This document shows, one piece after another, positions 33,850-47,117 of a stretch of DNA of 64,000 bases. Each line of letters starts with the position of its first letter. Position 1 is the first letter of the stretch. A program made the position numbers and the translations under genes. The notes under the pieces were generated by a model, which saw only the letters and a program-made list of their open reading frames with translations, searched no databases and had not been told where the DNA came from. Origin of the DNA: Haemonchus contortus. Its lineage: Eukaryota > Nematoda > Chromadorea > Rhabditida > Trichostrongylidae. The stretch is taken from NCBI GenBank assembly GCA_000469685.2, contig LS997567.1, positions 5,659,374 through 5,723,373 of the forward strand, written 5' to 3'.

Positions 33850-34070
33850 CAGTTTCAGGGACGTGAATGGGTAATTTTGTGTCCTGTGGTTCCGGGGTGT
33901 ACGTGCTTGCTGCTATTCATTCTTTGGAGAATTTGCATGGAACTGGACGGATGTCCCTCTCAGTTTCAGGGATATAAATGAGTAATTTTGTGTCCTGTGT
34001 TCCGGGGTACACGTGCTTGCTAAAATTCATTATTGGGGAATGTGCAGTAGTGTACTATGCCCTTTAAGTC
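33850..34070. repeat. tandem duplication, two copies of a 111-bp unit
   Basis: cagtttcagggacgtgaatg at 33850 and cagtttcagggatataaatg at 33961 begin two units that continue gtaattttgtgtcctgtg, ttccggggt, acgtgcttgct, ttcatt. The unit borders the RTE fragment. Confidence 0.7.
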
Positions 34071-34392
34071 CGCCTCAATATCAATTAGATTGAATGACGA
34101 CAGCGCCGTAGCTTATATCTCGGATTAGCCAATTTTCTTCAGCGCACCTTTCTTATAAACGCCTGATTAACTTACTTGTAGCCACAAATGTGGGATTATT
34201 AAACAGAAAAGCACTCGTGAATATCGTGCAGCCTGATGCATCTCATTTCAAATTATGATAATTTCCTGTTTCATGTTAAAGAAGTCTACGAATCTAAACA
34301 GCCCGATGTAGATTAGCCCGTTCCAGAGTGCGCCATGCTTTTGAATGAGAGCATACAAAGTCGTAGTATCGTGTGATTGCAAATTTGACCCA

Positions 34393-34575
34393 CTAACCGA
34401 GTTACGGAAGTTGCAGCAGGATCAGATCAGCCTGTGGCCTTCCTAGACGAGGCCTCTACCTGTCAACAGGCTGCAGAATGGCACTTTTCTGGCTGGGACA
34501 CTCGGCTGGGGCAGGAGTCGCTCTGAGATTTGATTCAGGATCACGTGCTCGGTAACGCCATCACACCATCGAGTC
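34393..34575 (-). mobile_element. possible second tRNA-like SINE family
   Basis: On the - strand gatggtgtgatggcgttaccg resembles an A-box region and tgaatcaaatctc a degenerate B box at a suitable distance. A single copy here, so tentative. Confidence 0.3.
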
Positions 34576-34599
34576 AAAGCAGTTACAAGTAATCAGAGA

Positions 34600-36400
34600 C
34601 TACTAGAGATTACAAGTATAGTATGTGAGGCGATAATGATTGGCATCCACTTATATGGCATTAATATCGTCTTAAAGATGATTCACCTCTTTGACATCCG
34701 ACGGCGTTTCCAACAAATATTAATGAATGTGTGACGTTGTTGTTGTATCTGCTACAACTTTACTCAAAATTGCATGCTTTTATGAAATATGTGCATATTT
34801 AGGTAGCGTTCTATACATTTCTAATGATGCCGGTGTAAGAAAGTGCAATCGTACATGAAAAAAAAATCCACTTAAGATAGAAAACGGATAAGATGTCGTT
34901 GCAGAAGTCCATGGGGATTGCTGGAAATTGCTTTTGCTTTCTGAGCTTTTCTGCTGATCTATCAAACGAAAAATATCTCTTCTTCAAATGTCTACTATCG
35001 GCTGAATCCAAGCAGTTCTACGTTTTCTTTAGCGGATTTCGGAGGATTTTGCGCAATGGAAATATCACCGAGGTGTCGTATGCATGGCTTATATCAGCAA
35101 ATCTCAGGATCTTACATCATGGGGCAGGTCCCAAAGCCCTTGCACTGTCAATTTCGCGATTGTACAATCTTTCTAATCGATACCTATTTAAATTCCTATG
35201 CCAGAACCGTGATTTAACGAAATGAATGGTGACGGGGCTAGATTGACTGTTCAATACATATCATAAAAATATTACAGTTTTGTTGTTCTTTCTGTATAAT
35301 CCCATTTATTTTGAAATCTTACGATTTTGCAGACTGTTAATTGTGATTGCTGTACTTTCCCGGAAATTACGGGAGAATTTTTAATAGCTCGAATGAGTGA
35401 ATATTTTTAGCTTAACATTATTTTATTAGCTATCAGCATTTAGTTATTTATCTATTACTATTTTAGCATATTAGCTAGCATATTAGCATTTTATTGGCTA
35501 TCATCATCAATGCTGTATGTATGTTGCATGTTCATATAAAACATCTGTTCTCTCAGTTTGTTGTCTAACTTTTCTAATTCGAAGGTCCCATCTGTGGGAC
35601 CTTCAACAATCGAAAGAAACGGAATCAGAGAGAGGCTGAGCTTTTGCATAATATTTTTCCAAGTTGTAGCGACAATTAGAGCCCGTACCCTTCATTTTGT
35701 AGCAATTGTTCGATTTGTACAGTCTGGAAGGTCGTGCTGCAAAATAAAACCGAAGAAGTTTATCCATTCAATTTTGAAGTAGTTGGCGGATTTCTATGCA
35801 TTTTTAAGTGTTTCATGTCACATTTTTTCTTCTCGGCTTGGATTGAAATAGGCAATTCATCGTTTGTCAAATTACTTCTACTCTAGCTTACCGGTTTCCT
35901 GTAATATTGATGGCGCATCAATCATACGTCCATATTATAGCGGGCATCCGTTGTGTAGTATGGAAACATCACGCGTCGATTATGGCAAATAATTAGCGAT
36001 GTCGTGAGGGGGGGGGGGCGTGTATCCCCTGCGTAGACGATTGCCTCGAGCCTCTCCTCCGCCCTCGTCCATCTCTCTGTTGCTGGTCTGAATGATCGCT
36101 GATGACTTCCATGTTCACGCCGATTCTTTCTCCTTTGTTTAGTTATCTGCAGTGGTGTTTGTTGGTTGTTTATTGGTCGTCAACATTTCATTTAGGCATT
36201 AGTAATGCTTATAAAATGTGAATGTTGCAGGAAGACAGTCATCCGTGATGTATGAGCGCATTTGTCGACTTGAGAGATCGGTCGCTAACTGACGCTAATC
36301 AATCACTGCTGAAACGTGAAGTATTCGTCAAGTATCATTGGCCTTGTGGTAGCTCTTCCAAGCATCTCTTCAACCTCATAATTAGTTCAACGACGCAATT
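34600..36400. other. 5' flank of the arrestin gene; no gene recognised
   Basis: Contains a perfect 10-bp hairpin (35581-35604) and an AT-rich block with repeated ttagcatatt-type text near 35400-35510. The proximal 400 bases upstream of 36401 presumably hold the arrestin promoter; no defined element is visible. Confidence 0.35.
35581..35604. repeat. perfect 10-bp hairpin
   Basis: gaaggtccca and tgggaccttc pair perfectly around a tctg loop. Function unknown. Confidence 0.5.
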
Positions 36401-39400
36401 ATGGCGTATAATGAAAGTGAGGACAAGAAGACGGGGACCAGGTAAAGTTGATTTGCTCATCGTTTGTCCGAAACCCTACTTCTTTTATCCGTTTTCCCTC
36501 CTTCATAAGGATCATATGATTTGTTCCAGGGTCTTCAAAAAGACGAGCCCAAATGGAAAGGTGAGTTGGAAATGTTTTTGTCAAGTTACAGTTCTGTTTT
36601 ATTGTTTTCCAATTTAAAGATCAAACTTCATTTTCCCTTCGATATGATCGGTAGTCCTTTAGGATTCATGGCTCGCGTTAGTGTTGATTTACTACAGTAA
36701 GCGCTAGACTAGACTACGGAACGTCATGACGCGTTTTACAATTAATTTTTAGTTTCCACCTGTCAGTCATCGTTGCTTGTTGATTACGTTTAGTGAAGAA
36801 AAAATGGCATGGCTTAGGAGGTTTCGACGGGGTCCGCGAGATGAAAATGTAGTGCTGATAATTGCCCAAAATTATGAAGTATAACATCCTGTGCGCCTAA
36901 GTTCATGTAGGAGATGACTGTGGCTATTAGGGAGCTCGGTAGGAGTATTATTTTTGGATAGGGACGTTCGGGATATTCAATGCATGAGGCGATAGTTGTT
37001 AGGATGCAGTGGGGATGCAAAGATGGATGGGTAGAGTTGTTTAACTTGTGTTTATTTGAAAATAGGTTCCCGCCATTTATATAATAGTATAGGCTGTAAA
37101 ATCGCTCTCTCCACTTCCTTCTTCTTGCTCTTTTGCTTTTTTTGGTCCGTTTCATCCCTTGTCCCCTTGATCAAAGCTTTGAAAGTAGTAGTATAAGAGA
37201 GTTGTATATAAAAGTAATTTTCATTTTTTTTTTTGATTCCTTGGAGCAGTGAATCACCGCTTCCGTTGTCTGCGATGTTTTTTTAATGCGCTACAGTCAG
37301 ACTAGACATCCTTTTTAATGAGCTTTACAATTAGCTTCCATTACTTTGGAATCATGTGGTAAGTTATGATTTAAAGTACAAATGTGAAGCGGGATAGCTG
37401 ACTGAAGCCCCAATGTTTTTTGTGGAGGCTTTGCGGATACAAAAGTGTTCCAATTATCAAGTAAATTGCATATTACAAACGCAGTTTTCACGTATTTTTC
37501 ATGACATATGTACTTTTCAAGTACTCTACCTACCTTTTACAGATTACAACGTATCTAGGTAAACGCGATTTCATCGATCGTGGGGATTATGTGGACTTAA
37601 TAGGTCAGTTGTGTTTTTGTGTCCTTTAGTTTTGTCGTTTTTCGAGTTTTATTGATTGAAACGAGGGTATGCTCCTGGAGCGCTTGTCCTTCTCCCTAAG
37701 AGGGAAAAAACTGGGAGCGTTGCTCAGTCTAACGGATGATTGAGATTTAGCCGTCTTTCAATAGAATAGCATTTTGGCTTCTGGGAAGATTTTTTGCGAG
37801 GTACTGCAGATTGGACAGTCACTCCATTAACAAACCTGTTTTCCTCTAACAAAGTAATGAAGGCAAGGTAGAAGTAAAATTATTGAGTCCAGGTAAACGC
37901 AATCATACTGTATTTCTATTTCATTAGAAGTTTCCTTTTTATTCGTTGAGTGATAAATGAAAAGAAAACCTTCAATGAAATAGAAATACAGTATGATTCG
38001 CTGTTCCACTGAAATTTGGTGGCTTTGAATTTTGACCAAATGCTTCCTGAATTGATTGTTGCATCATCAGATGGTATGGTATTGGTGGACGAGGAGACTG
38101 TTCGAGAAGGACGACGAGTGACTGCGACCCTTCTGGCTGCCTTCCGGTATGGTCGTGAAGATTTAGATGTGCTGGGATTAACATTTCGAAAGGATTTGAT
38201 ATCACAACAGTATCAGGTGAATTCAGTAGGCTGTACGAGTTTGATTTCTTGCCTTTGAACACGATTTTTAGGTTTATCCTCCAAATCCGTCACAACAAAC
38301 GCGACCGCTCACACGTCTTCAAGAGCGATTAAAAAGGAAGCTGGGCGATTTGGCGTTCCCGTTCTGGTTTGAAGTCCCACCACGCAGTGCTAGCAGTGTC
38401 ACCCTTCAGGTATGAATAACTTCTGTAAGCAGATGTTTGTCTGTAGACTTTTGATCGTTTTGGTGAGTTTGAATATTTAAATTTCACATAATTTGATTCG
38501 GGACCTAATTATTCCCTGAGTGTACCAATCAACACAATAAATTCAATTTATCCCTGCTTATGTGATCCGTGGGTACCGCTTTGCGAAGTTGTTAACTTCG
38601 ATTGATATGTTTTCCGTGTTTAGGGCCCAAACACCTGCTTCAGGAGATCAGGACCAATTTCTCACTCTTTTTCAAGACTTTTATGGCTTGGTACTTCTAT
38701 ACAGTTTTAGTCAGTTTTGACCACTCTTTCCTGCTAGATAGGATTTGGGACTCAGGCAGGCAAGGGGGGCCCTGCTGAGTTACTTGGTACATGCGGTTCC
38801 CGAGGCATTGTTGCTGTTGTAATGGGCCTGGAACCTATTCATCCTAGACATCTTATGACGACTATTTTTGTTGCATAAGTGGTATTTCAAGAAGCGCACT
38901 GCATATTTATAGATTTTGTTTGAATGGAATAGCTTTTAGCCAGCACCAGGTGATACTGGAAAGCCATGTGGAGTGGATTATGAATTAAAAACTATAGTTG
39001 GAACCCCAGATTCGACCACAAGTGATCGTCAGCGACGAAAGTGAGTATTGCAAAGATACCAACTGTTCTAGAACGTTCTGTTTATTCTTTTTTGTGATGG
39101 TTTTCTTCTTTTCTCTTTTTCATCGTCTTACAAATGCACGTTTCCAGTAGCAGTGTACGTCTGGCGATTCGAAAATTGACGTATGCTCCATGGGAAGCGA
39201 GGCCTCAGCCGACAGCTGATGTCAGCAAGGATTTCATGATGAGTGCTGGTCTTCTACATATGGAAGCTTCGTTGGATAAGGAGGTAGGTGTTTTCTTATT
39301 CACCGTTTGTTTGTTTTTTACTTCTTCTTCTGAATTAGCATTCCTTCTTTTCTGAAATTATCCCTGCCTTTATTCTCTTTCTTGTCATTAAAATGCCACG

Positions 39401-42400
39401 AGCAAAAATGGAAGAGATCTCTCTGCTCGGCTTGTGAACGTTTGTGAAAAATAAGCGAAATTACCTCATTCCTCATCTTTTTTCATCGAAATTTCGATCA
39501 CATCCCCCACCTATTACTGGTCTAAAGTACCAATTTTATTGTTGTTTACATTGGCGCTGTAATCCAAGTCATGCAAAGTGTTCTTTTTTCATTTTAGATG
39601 TACTATCATGGCGAATCGATTGCAGTAAATGTGCATTTACAAAACAATAGTAATAAGTCAGTGAAAAAGTTGAAGGTTGGTTTTTGAGTCTTCATAGTGA
39701 AGAGCTTCACATAGCTTCAATTGGGCTGTTTTTTCGTTAATCTTCTCGTTTAGTCTTGTTCTGATCTTTTTTTGTAAAGTTCTTTACTGTTTTGAAGTTA
39801 ATTTTCTAGGTGAGTGTTGTTCAAGTGGCAGATATTTGCCTTTTCACAACCGCCTCATACACATGTGAAGTTGCACGGGTTGAAAGCGCGTGAGTTTTTT
39901 TTATATATCGTCGAATGAGGTTTCAAGTAGAAAAATATCGTGGTGTATCATGTTGTATCAAGTTCCTAAACAATCAAAAATACCGTGATCTATCATGTAG
40001 TATCAAGTTTCTGGAGCATCGATAGTTCAAGTAAACGTACATCTCCAGGTAGTAGTTGATTGTCGTACTTGTTTGTTTCAGTGAAGGTTTTCCTGTTGGA
40101 CCTGGCGCGACACTTTCAAAAGTGTATTCTGTATGTCCGCTATTGCGTAACAATAAGGATAAACGTGGTTTGGCTCTGGATGGACAGTTGAAACATGAAG
40201 ATACAAATCTGGCCTCAAGCACGATGTGAGTGGAGCTCAATTTAGTTTTCACAAAAAATCTCTTTCGCCTTGGCTCGTTATATAAGAAATACAAAACTGT
40301 GTTATTTACAAGTTTGTGTCGAGTTACAGAATGCAACCATCAACGACGAAAGAAAGCCTTGGAATAGTTGTTGCCTATCGAGTAAAAATACGAGCCGCAA
40401 TTGCTGGACCACTTGGAGGAGAATTGGTAGCTGAGCTACCGTTCACATTAACTCATGCGAAACCAGCTGAAACTCCAGAAAGGAGGGTGAGTAATCCGAA
40501 ATTGCTTTTTTGGACTTTATTTGTGCCAATTTACCAAATTACGCTCCATTTATTATTGTGTTTATTTATTCGATCCTTAAATTGTTTTTCTTTTTGACTG
40601 AAAAGTTTTTTTGTATTTGCTAATCGTAATTGACCCTATTCTGCATCATCCATCAGGTCTTTCTGAATCTGAGAATTGCTGGAAATCTCCATTTCCACCA
40701 TTAGATAAGCAACCAGGCTTTGCAACTTTTACTGAAAAATCATTTTTTGAGGTATTTTGATTTATCACATGCTATTCTATCAGTTTAGACAGTTATATGG
40801 TAATTACTTTCGGCGAAGACTTTGGATTTTTGGAAGGGTCACTGGCATTGCACACTCGACCAAGAAATGGTAGCGGATCAGCGTAGTGCTTTTAGGATCT
40901 AAAATTTCCTATTCAGGATTTTGTGCTTCGGATTCTTGGTGCATCAGATTTCTGTTTCCTCTCTAGTTCTTCGTGAGACGGTTTCATATTACTGCTCGGT
41001 GTACTCTGGTCAACTCCACCCTAACAAAGAAACATGTTTAGTGTTGTTTAAATTACTCAGGCAAAACTATTCAGAAGCCGCCATAGTCTGTTGGGTTTCC
41101 TGAGCAGCCTTTTCCTTCCTGTCGTCCCGTTGATCATCGATTTCTTCGGGCGGGCGTTATTAACGTATCTATTTGTCCCCGTAGCGAGCCAGAGTAGTCC
41201 AGTCGTTCTAGCAGGGACACGATGCATGCATTCCTTCCGTTCAAAGTTTGCGTGGAGAATTCTGACCATCGCAATGACGACCCTCGTTTGACGTTCCGAG
41301 GGAATCAGTCAAAATCAGTCAGTAATCGCTCTGGTCCAACGGCCATCACGCGATCGCATAACGTGTCCAGCCTACCTGATCAACAATTGACGAACCTTGA
41401 AGTTCGGGTTTCCTTCTGCATTTGCAAATGAAGGAAAATCTCGCGCATCGTCTTTTCTACAGCGTGTTGATCGATGCTGACTGCATGTTCAGCGTCATTC
41501 AACGCGCTGAGAAAAGCACATATTGCAGCAGACACATACCGTCAAAAAAAGTCCATCTAAATGTTACTGCTTTCGATTGGATTTATTGACGTATGTACTG
41601 GTCCTCATCTTGGGAAACCGTTGTCAATCACGCTTTAACAATCTTCACCGTTCATGGTTGGTGAAATCGGAATTAACTCGAAATAGGGGTTGTGAGAATG
41701 ATTGCGGGACTGAAATATTGCGGTTAGAAATAGGGTTTTTCTCAAATGGGCGCAGATGTCGTTCACAATGATGGACTTCATGTCAGAACATTTGGAGGAG
41801 CGCTTTCAGGCAGATTTGCAGTTTGAGAGATGTGACCTGAACCAATATCGATCTTTACAGGATCAGGGATGGTAAATTGTAGATGGTGAAACAATAGGAT
41901 ATGTTAGAAGAAAAAGAACGATCAATTAAATTAAAGAAGTGTATTCAATCAGTTTCAGGAACGATCCATAACCAATCGACCTGCTCAAGGAGATACTGGC
42001 CCGGATCCATTGGATATCGATTTGATACAGCTTAATGAAGAAATGTAAGTGTAATTCAAAAGTTTCAAAAATTGCCATGTTTTGATGCATGTTTCTTCTC
42101 ACCACCTTTATTTTACTTTTGTTTTCTTTAACATTGTAAACTCTTTTGAATTTTTTCATTGTGAAGCGGGGTTACAACGTCTGGTAACTCCATCTCCTTA
42201 ACTTGTTTTCTCCCACCGAACAACAAAGTAGTGAATTCAGCCTTTCTCATTTGTGGTCTTATTCACATGATTTATTTACAACCACAAATTTTTTGCTTTT
42301 GTGTTCATCATCTTTGGAAGTTGCTTGACGGCCGTTTTGCATGCTCAACCAGCACATACCATATCCTACAGCATTACTCCTTTTGTATCCTGAAATTTCA

Positions 42401-43063
42401 TGGAACTTCAGTCAACTGTTGTTCTTCACAAGAAATTTTCGTATGAAAGGACCGGTAAAATGCCCTCTTTGAGCGCTAATCAATCCAGTCCGTAGGATGG
42501 GCCTTGCATTCAGTTTCCATTCGGAATCGTGGTGAGGTATTTGGTGCGTGTATGGCCTATACAATGACTTGTGGAGGGCAGCCGATGTATAAGTCAGTGC
42601 TTTTCTATCCCAGAGGATTCCGTTACCAATTTCCCGACCCCGGATTGGTGTAAGGTGTGCTTAGACGAATATCGATCTTGGATTTGATCCCGTGACAGGG
42701 TGGCTAATTTTGTTGCTATCGTGTTACAATAGAGTAATTAGTGTATTATGGCTGAATGTGATATTACCAGTCTACAAGACTTCTCTACTGGGACCGGGGT
42801 TCTCCTAGAAAGTAATATTTTAGAATCGATTTCAGAATTTGTTCCTGAAATTGTCGAGGGGCCTCTATGCTCTCACCACTTTTGGGGCTGAGTATGGTCA
42901 AGTCTTACTATTGTATTGTTATATTATATTGTTGAATTTCAGCAACGATATGCGAATGGATGATGACGATCTGATCTTTGAAGACTTCACTCGTCTCCGT
43001 CTTAAAGGAGCCGATTCAACGGATGAAGCATCTCCAAGCGTACAGCCGCCAAGTTTGATTTGA
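36401..43063 (+). CDS. arr-1: beta-arrestin, 13 exons, complete
   Basis: This is a cytosolic adaptor that binds phosphorylated G-protein-coupled receptors, stops G-protein signalling and links receptors to clathrin and AP-2. Exons: 36401-36441, 36530-36560, 37543-37603, 38071-38216, 38272-38409, 38940-39040, 39148-39283, 39598-39675, 39810-39889, 40082-40225, 40330-40486, 41959-42044, 42943-43063. All phases close, giving 439 aa, like other beta-arrestins. Landmarks in order: [24 protein letters not shown] (polar-core acidic region); [29 protein letters not shown] (the phosphate-sensor Arg); [35 protein letters not shown] (gate loop); [10 protein letters not shown]; a clathrin-box-like LIQLN; and [16 protein letters not shown], the AP-2-binding motif. 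Intron 11 holds an RTE fragment and intron 12 a SINE. No AATAAA is obvious just downstream. The symbol follows the C. elegans orthologue by similarity. Confidence 0.96.
41103..41530 (-). mobile_element. RTE-type retrotransposon 3' end, fragment 3, in arrestin intron 11
   Basis: The direct strand begins gtcgtcccgttgatcatcga, the terminal sequence shared by the other copies, and runs for about 420 bases including the complement of the C-terminal coding part and a region matching 48340-48400 (ctgactgcatg..). 5'-truncated, antisense to arrestin. Confidence 0.7.
42508..42660 (-). mobile_element. tRNA-derived SINE, copy 4, in arrestin intron 12
   Basis: The direct strand reads ttccattcggaatcgtggtg, tatggcctatacaatgactt, aagtcagtgcttttctatcc and ggattccgttaccaatttcc, the complement of the body of the full SINE at 23933. 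The head is missing. Confidence 0.65.
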
Positions 43064-43520
43064 TTATTCTGTTGGCATTCAGCAAACCTCGATCATCTTG
43101 GTTCTAAGCCCAATAAGCTGTCCTTTTTTCCACTTTTTTTCTCTCTCGTTGCTATGAAATAGTCGATAGATAAGCCCAATTACTTTTAATACTATGGTAG
43201 TTTGTTATAGTTTTTAGTTTCTTTCTCAGAAATTCAGGTTGATGAGAACTTTGAAATAGCTATCTGGAACAACTAGATGATATTATTGAAGTAATATTGC
43301 CCATACAGTAAAAACCAGAGTGATAGAGGAAGAGAGAAAGCTGCGTATACTTGGCCACACTTGTTTATTCATAGTCAAGCAAAGCGGTTTTTGTAATTTT
43401 CGGGTTTGGGAATGGCACCTATCAGGTTTTGAATCTTTTCTGTTCAACATGCACAAATTACAATATTTGTGCGCTATACTGCTTTGTTTGATCGCGAATT
43501 TCCGCATTTGCTTACAGCTG
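43064..43520. other. arrestin 3' UTR and downstream DNA
   Basis: T-rich sequence follows the stop; an aataag near 43110 could serve as a weak poly(A) signal. No gene seen. Confidence 0.35.
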
Positions 43521-43532
43521 ACCTTTTTTATG

Positions 43533-43820
43533 GGGGAGCGTCCGTTATGCGCGTCCGTCAAAACTAGGTCACCCCGCCCATTTCGCGCGCGGCGCAGTCC
43601 CCCGCGATTTAAGATGACATTACAGTACCAACATGTGTCAGTGAACGAATGATTTGCGCTAGTCCGTGTTATCTTCTCTTCGTGCTGATTAGCGTGGACC
43701 AAGCGCAAATCGTATGCCCCGTTTACAGCTGCGACGTCAGTCAAGAATCGCGGGCTGACGCGACGCGTGCGATGGCTGCGGCGTGACCTAGTTCCGACGG
43801 ACGCGCGGAGCGAAACGCAC
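43533..43820 (+). mobile_element. MITE family A, copy 5, perfect 9-bp target duplication
   Basis: This 288-bp element is flanked by ttttttatg at 43524-43532 and 43821-43829. Ends ggggagcgtccgttatgcgcg and cgcgcggagcgaaacgcac. The 200-codon - strand frame at 43283-43885 passes straight through the element and both flanks, so it is an artefact. Confidence 0.87.
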
Positions 43821-44056
43821 TTTTTTATGAGAGCAATGACGTTGTCATTGTAATTTATGAGTATTTTTCTACTAGTGGTAGGCAAATGTTGATTTGCTCG
43901 CGCTAAAGCTCAGCCTTATATCTTGCGTTCAGCTATATTGTACAGGATTCCGGTTTCTCTTCATCGATCTTCATCGATATTTTTAATTTTTCATCCCAAT
44001 TTCCATCAGCTTTTACAATCATTCTGCCTGTTTTGTTTCTGTTTTTTCTTGACTTA

Positions 44057-44370
44057 CTAGGTTTCGCTACTAGTGGGGCTTTCTGCACGCCTGTTACTCA
44101 CTCGAATGGCTGATATGTGACGCGACACGGTTTGATATGAGCTAGTATTTTTGTCAACTTCCAGTAAATCCGAACATAAAACGTCGTCCAGGTGTAATTT
44201 CCGTACAATAATGTTGCGTAGCCAACTCAGGGTTATACGCATTACTAAGAAGTATACTAGTACATTGATTGGTACTTGGTCGCTGAAGATCGTTCTTATT
44301 GGTTGTCGAAATGACAAACCCATTTGAACAGTTAATAGAGTAGGATGGTTAACAGAAACAAGTACCACAC
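44057..44370 (-). CDS. possible exon(s), unidentified
   Basis: On the - strand an acceptor-like atcttcag near 44284 is followed by two overlapping open frames. One reads DQVPINVLVYFLVMRITLSW and reaches a gtgagt donor next to 44107. The other reads RPSTNQCTSILLSNAYNPEL and ends at a TGA. Good splice signals but ambiguous frame and no family. Confidence 0.25.
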
Positions 44371-44399
44371 TAGAAGTAGGGGCAAACGTTCAAAGTCTA

Positions 44400-46790
44400 C
44401 ACCTGCTGGGCCACTTGAAGTTTTGTCTGGGTAGTTTCGTGACCTTATCGCTATCGGGCTGATCCCTGCGGGCAATTATGTGCGTACAACCTTTAGTTAG
44501 TTAGATAGAATGGCTTGTGGATATCCTGTTGGTCGCTTGTATTTTCATCATAGGCTAACAGTAACAGTAAAGTTTCGACACTTTAATACTGTATCTAACC
44601 TGTTCCGAACATTTCCTTACTAGCTTGCCCAATTTTTATACAGTTGTTGATGGCTCAACAGTTTCGTTGTGGGACCATGGTTTTTTAAATGTGTACTGTA
44701 CATAAGGAACATACGTACGTGCATGGACATTGAAAGCGTCCTTTTATACAAGTTAACATCAAAAAGTTCTATATTGTCGGTCAATGTTCCTTCTTTCGTC
44801 TTGTTTTCTCTTTCTGGCGATTCAACCTGTCTTCCAGCACTTACGGTATTTAATTTTTGATCCTTGAAGACTGTGGTCCAACCCCCAGTTGACCGCCTTA
44901 TTCTCCTGTTTTTATTATTTTTCGTTTCACGTTTTTGCGTGATATGTAGGCGCTGCTAATCCATGGTTTTTAATCTATTTTTTTGCGCATAATTCTATTT
45001 CCAATTTTGTAAAGTATTTTTTGGTTGATGGTTGAGGTGTTACGCATATCGCTGTTATCTGAGGGAAATTATATACAATTTTCGTATGATTGTCTATGCT
45101 ACGTACATTTTCGTAGGTTTATTACTGTGATGTTGGATTCTCGAAAAAATCTTGAAGAAGGACGATTTTTTCCTGATTTGATGCTTTGTACATTGAACTG
45201 CGTATCGCTTCGCTAACATTAATAAATATTGAAACAAAATGTTCTTTTTTTTACTTTTGAATTGATCATCTGAAGTGTCTTTCTGACCGTACCAGTTGGG
45301 CTACGTACGCTTGTATATTTTAAGACCTGAGTTCCACCTCTCAAGATGTGTACTAGAGGCCATGATAGAAGCGAAACAATAATTTTTGTGGGAACTACAG
45401 TGCACTGTGAGAACGCTCAGCCCATTGCAAGTGTGTTTTCCTCACTTGATTCGTTGGTCTATTCCTTGTCTTCGCTCAGTCTTCCTGCCTTGTCCGCTCT
45501 CTGGGCTTTTTTTTTCAAAAAAAAACCGGAAGTTTTTGCCTTGGCACCGGCTACTCTAGTCCCTGCCCGGCCACGTGGAGGGTCTCGGATACGTTTGCGT
45601 GTGCGCTTTCCATCTTACCCTATGTCCAAGCTATACCGAATTCGGGCCGACCTCTCCGAGTGCTTTCCAAGGTGAAGCGTCGTGGCTCCGCCCACCTTGG
45701 CGCACGCTCCGCCCACTGCTGATATTCCATGACTGACATTTTCATGTGCTCTTTTAGCTGTTACCCAATTTCGTTACAGACAGATGCGAGTGCTTGGTGT
45801 ACAGTACGGATAGATTGAATAATGAGTGTAGCAGCCATCAATTTTAAGGCTGAAGTAAAGATCTAGAAATGGAAAACGAAGAGTGGCTTATTGGAGGAGG
45901 GTGGACCAGAGGGGTGAACGCAAAGTGAGGCTTCTGTTGTGGGTGCTGATTTCCATTGTTTTCATTACAAAGTTGACTGCCTGTGGAATCCTGGCAATAT
46001 TGCGGCTATATCACTGAATTTTTTCCCAAACTGGATGGTTGTGGGGCCATATTTCGGTGAGGAATTTTTAGGAGTCCGATGGACAATCCATGGATGTTCT
46101 TCTATCAGTGGTAATTTATGAGTGTTCTTCTGTCAGAGACAGGCAATTTACATGTGCCCACACTTGATTACAAGCGTGAGGCCTAGCTTGTCTACAGCCT
46201 TGGGTCTTGCCTTCAGCAATACGTGTAGTACAGGATTTTGATGTCTCTTATCGCTATAGGATTGCCCACACAGCACAGCGTAGCCAATTCGGAAAGCAAT
46301 GGGGTTGAACAAGAGCTAGGGCACGAACGCCTGTAGGTACCCTGGGGAAATTAGAATGGTTAGTGGGAACCCGCAATTTTTTTTCTACTAATTCTCGGGC
46401 TTCTTGTAGTATCTATTCATACAAGACTGCAGAGCCAGATCATCTCTTACTATGATGTGTTCTCTGCCTTGAACGCTTGACGATACAGTGCCTCGACTAT
46501 AGGATGATAGGATAGTTCCTCTCAATCCTCCTAGGGTTCATTGCAGGCATTGTGTATTTCAAGTAGCTTGCTTTCCACTTGAGACAAAGTTAAATATATA
46601 ATAAATTTATTCATCCAAACTTCGTAGACAACAATACACATTCGTCTTAAAAAACCAAAGCTTTAAAATGTCAACAAATATCAAATAAACAAAAGAACAT
46701 TGAGGATCAAATTTATGTGGCCCAGAGATTATCCTCCTTGAAATAGCAGGTAACCTAAAAAGCTCGTGCGTTTTGCAAGTGTATAAGTAA
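44400..46790. other. no gene recognised
   Basis: T-rich intergenic sequence. A short repeat of cgtggctccgcccacctt / gcacgctccgcccactgc lies at 45680-45720. Open frames lack splice context. Confidence 0.3.
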
Positions 46791-46799
46791 ATATACAAA

Positions 46800-47085
46800 A
46801 ACCGGTTTAACTAAAATTTATTCTGAAAAATAGTCTTCTTCAGCAAGAATGACTTTCTGATATCGTGAAACAAGCTGGTCTGTTCCATTTTTATAAAAGT
46901 CTTGAGTTTTAGAAACAGATTTAATCCCTTTCAAGCTCTTCTTTACTTTGAAACTGCCGCTTCCTCACGTGATTATCCAGGCCAAAAACAGGAGATAGTC
47001 GCTCAGGGCAAGATCTGGTGAATACGGAGGCTGAGGCGGAATCTCCCATTGTGAACGTGGTAGAATTTCCCGCGTGATCCTTGGT
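46800..47085 (-). pseudogene. mariner-type transposase, C-terminal relic
   Basis: Pieces recoverable on the - strand in order: YNTRPH (where an active enzyme has DNARPH, so the second catalytic Asp is lost), then after a frame change ITREILPRSQWEIPPQPPYS, PDLALSDYLLF (third catalytic Asp region), a frame change, GLDNHVRKRQFQSKEELERD, a stop, then QDFYKNGTDQLVSRYQKVIL and DYFSE before the end. The upstream two thirds are missing next to MITE B copy 6. Long dead. Confidence 0.75.
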
Positions 47086-47117
47086 GTGTGGTCTGGTGTT
47101 GTACAATGCGCGGTATT

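Noticed and set aside
43283..43885. 200-codon - strand open frame, the longest in the window
   Set aside because: It runs through MITE family A copy 5 and both of its flanks; the same shadow frame appears in the other copies of that element.
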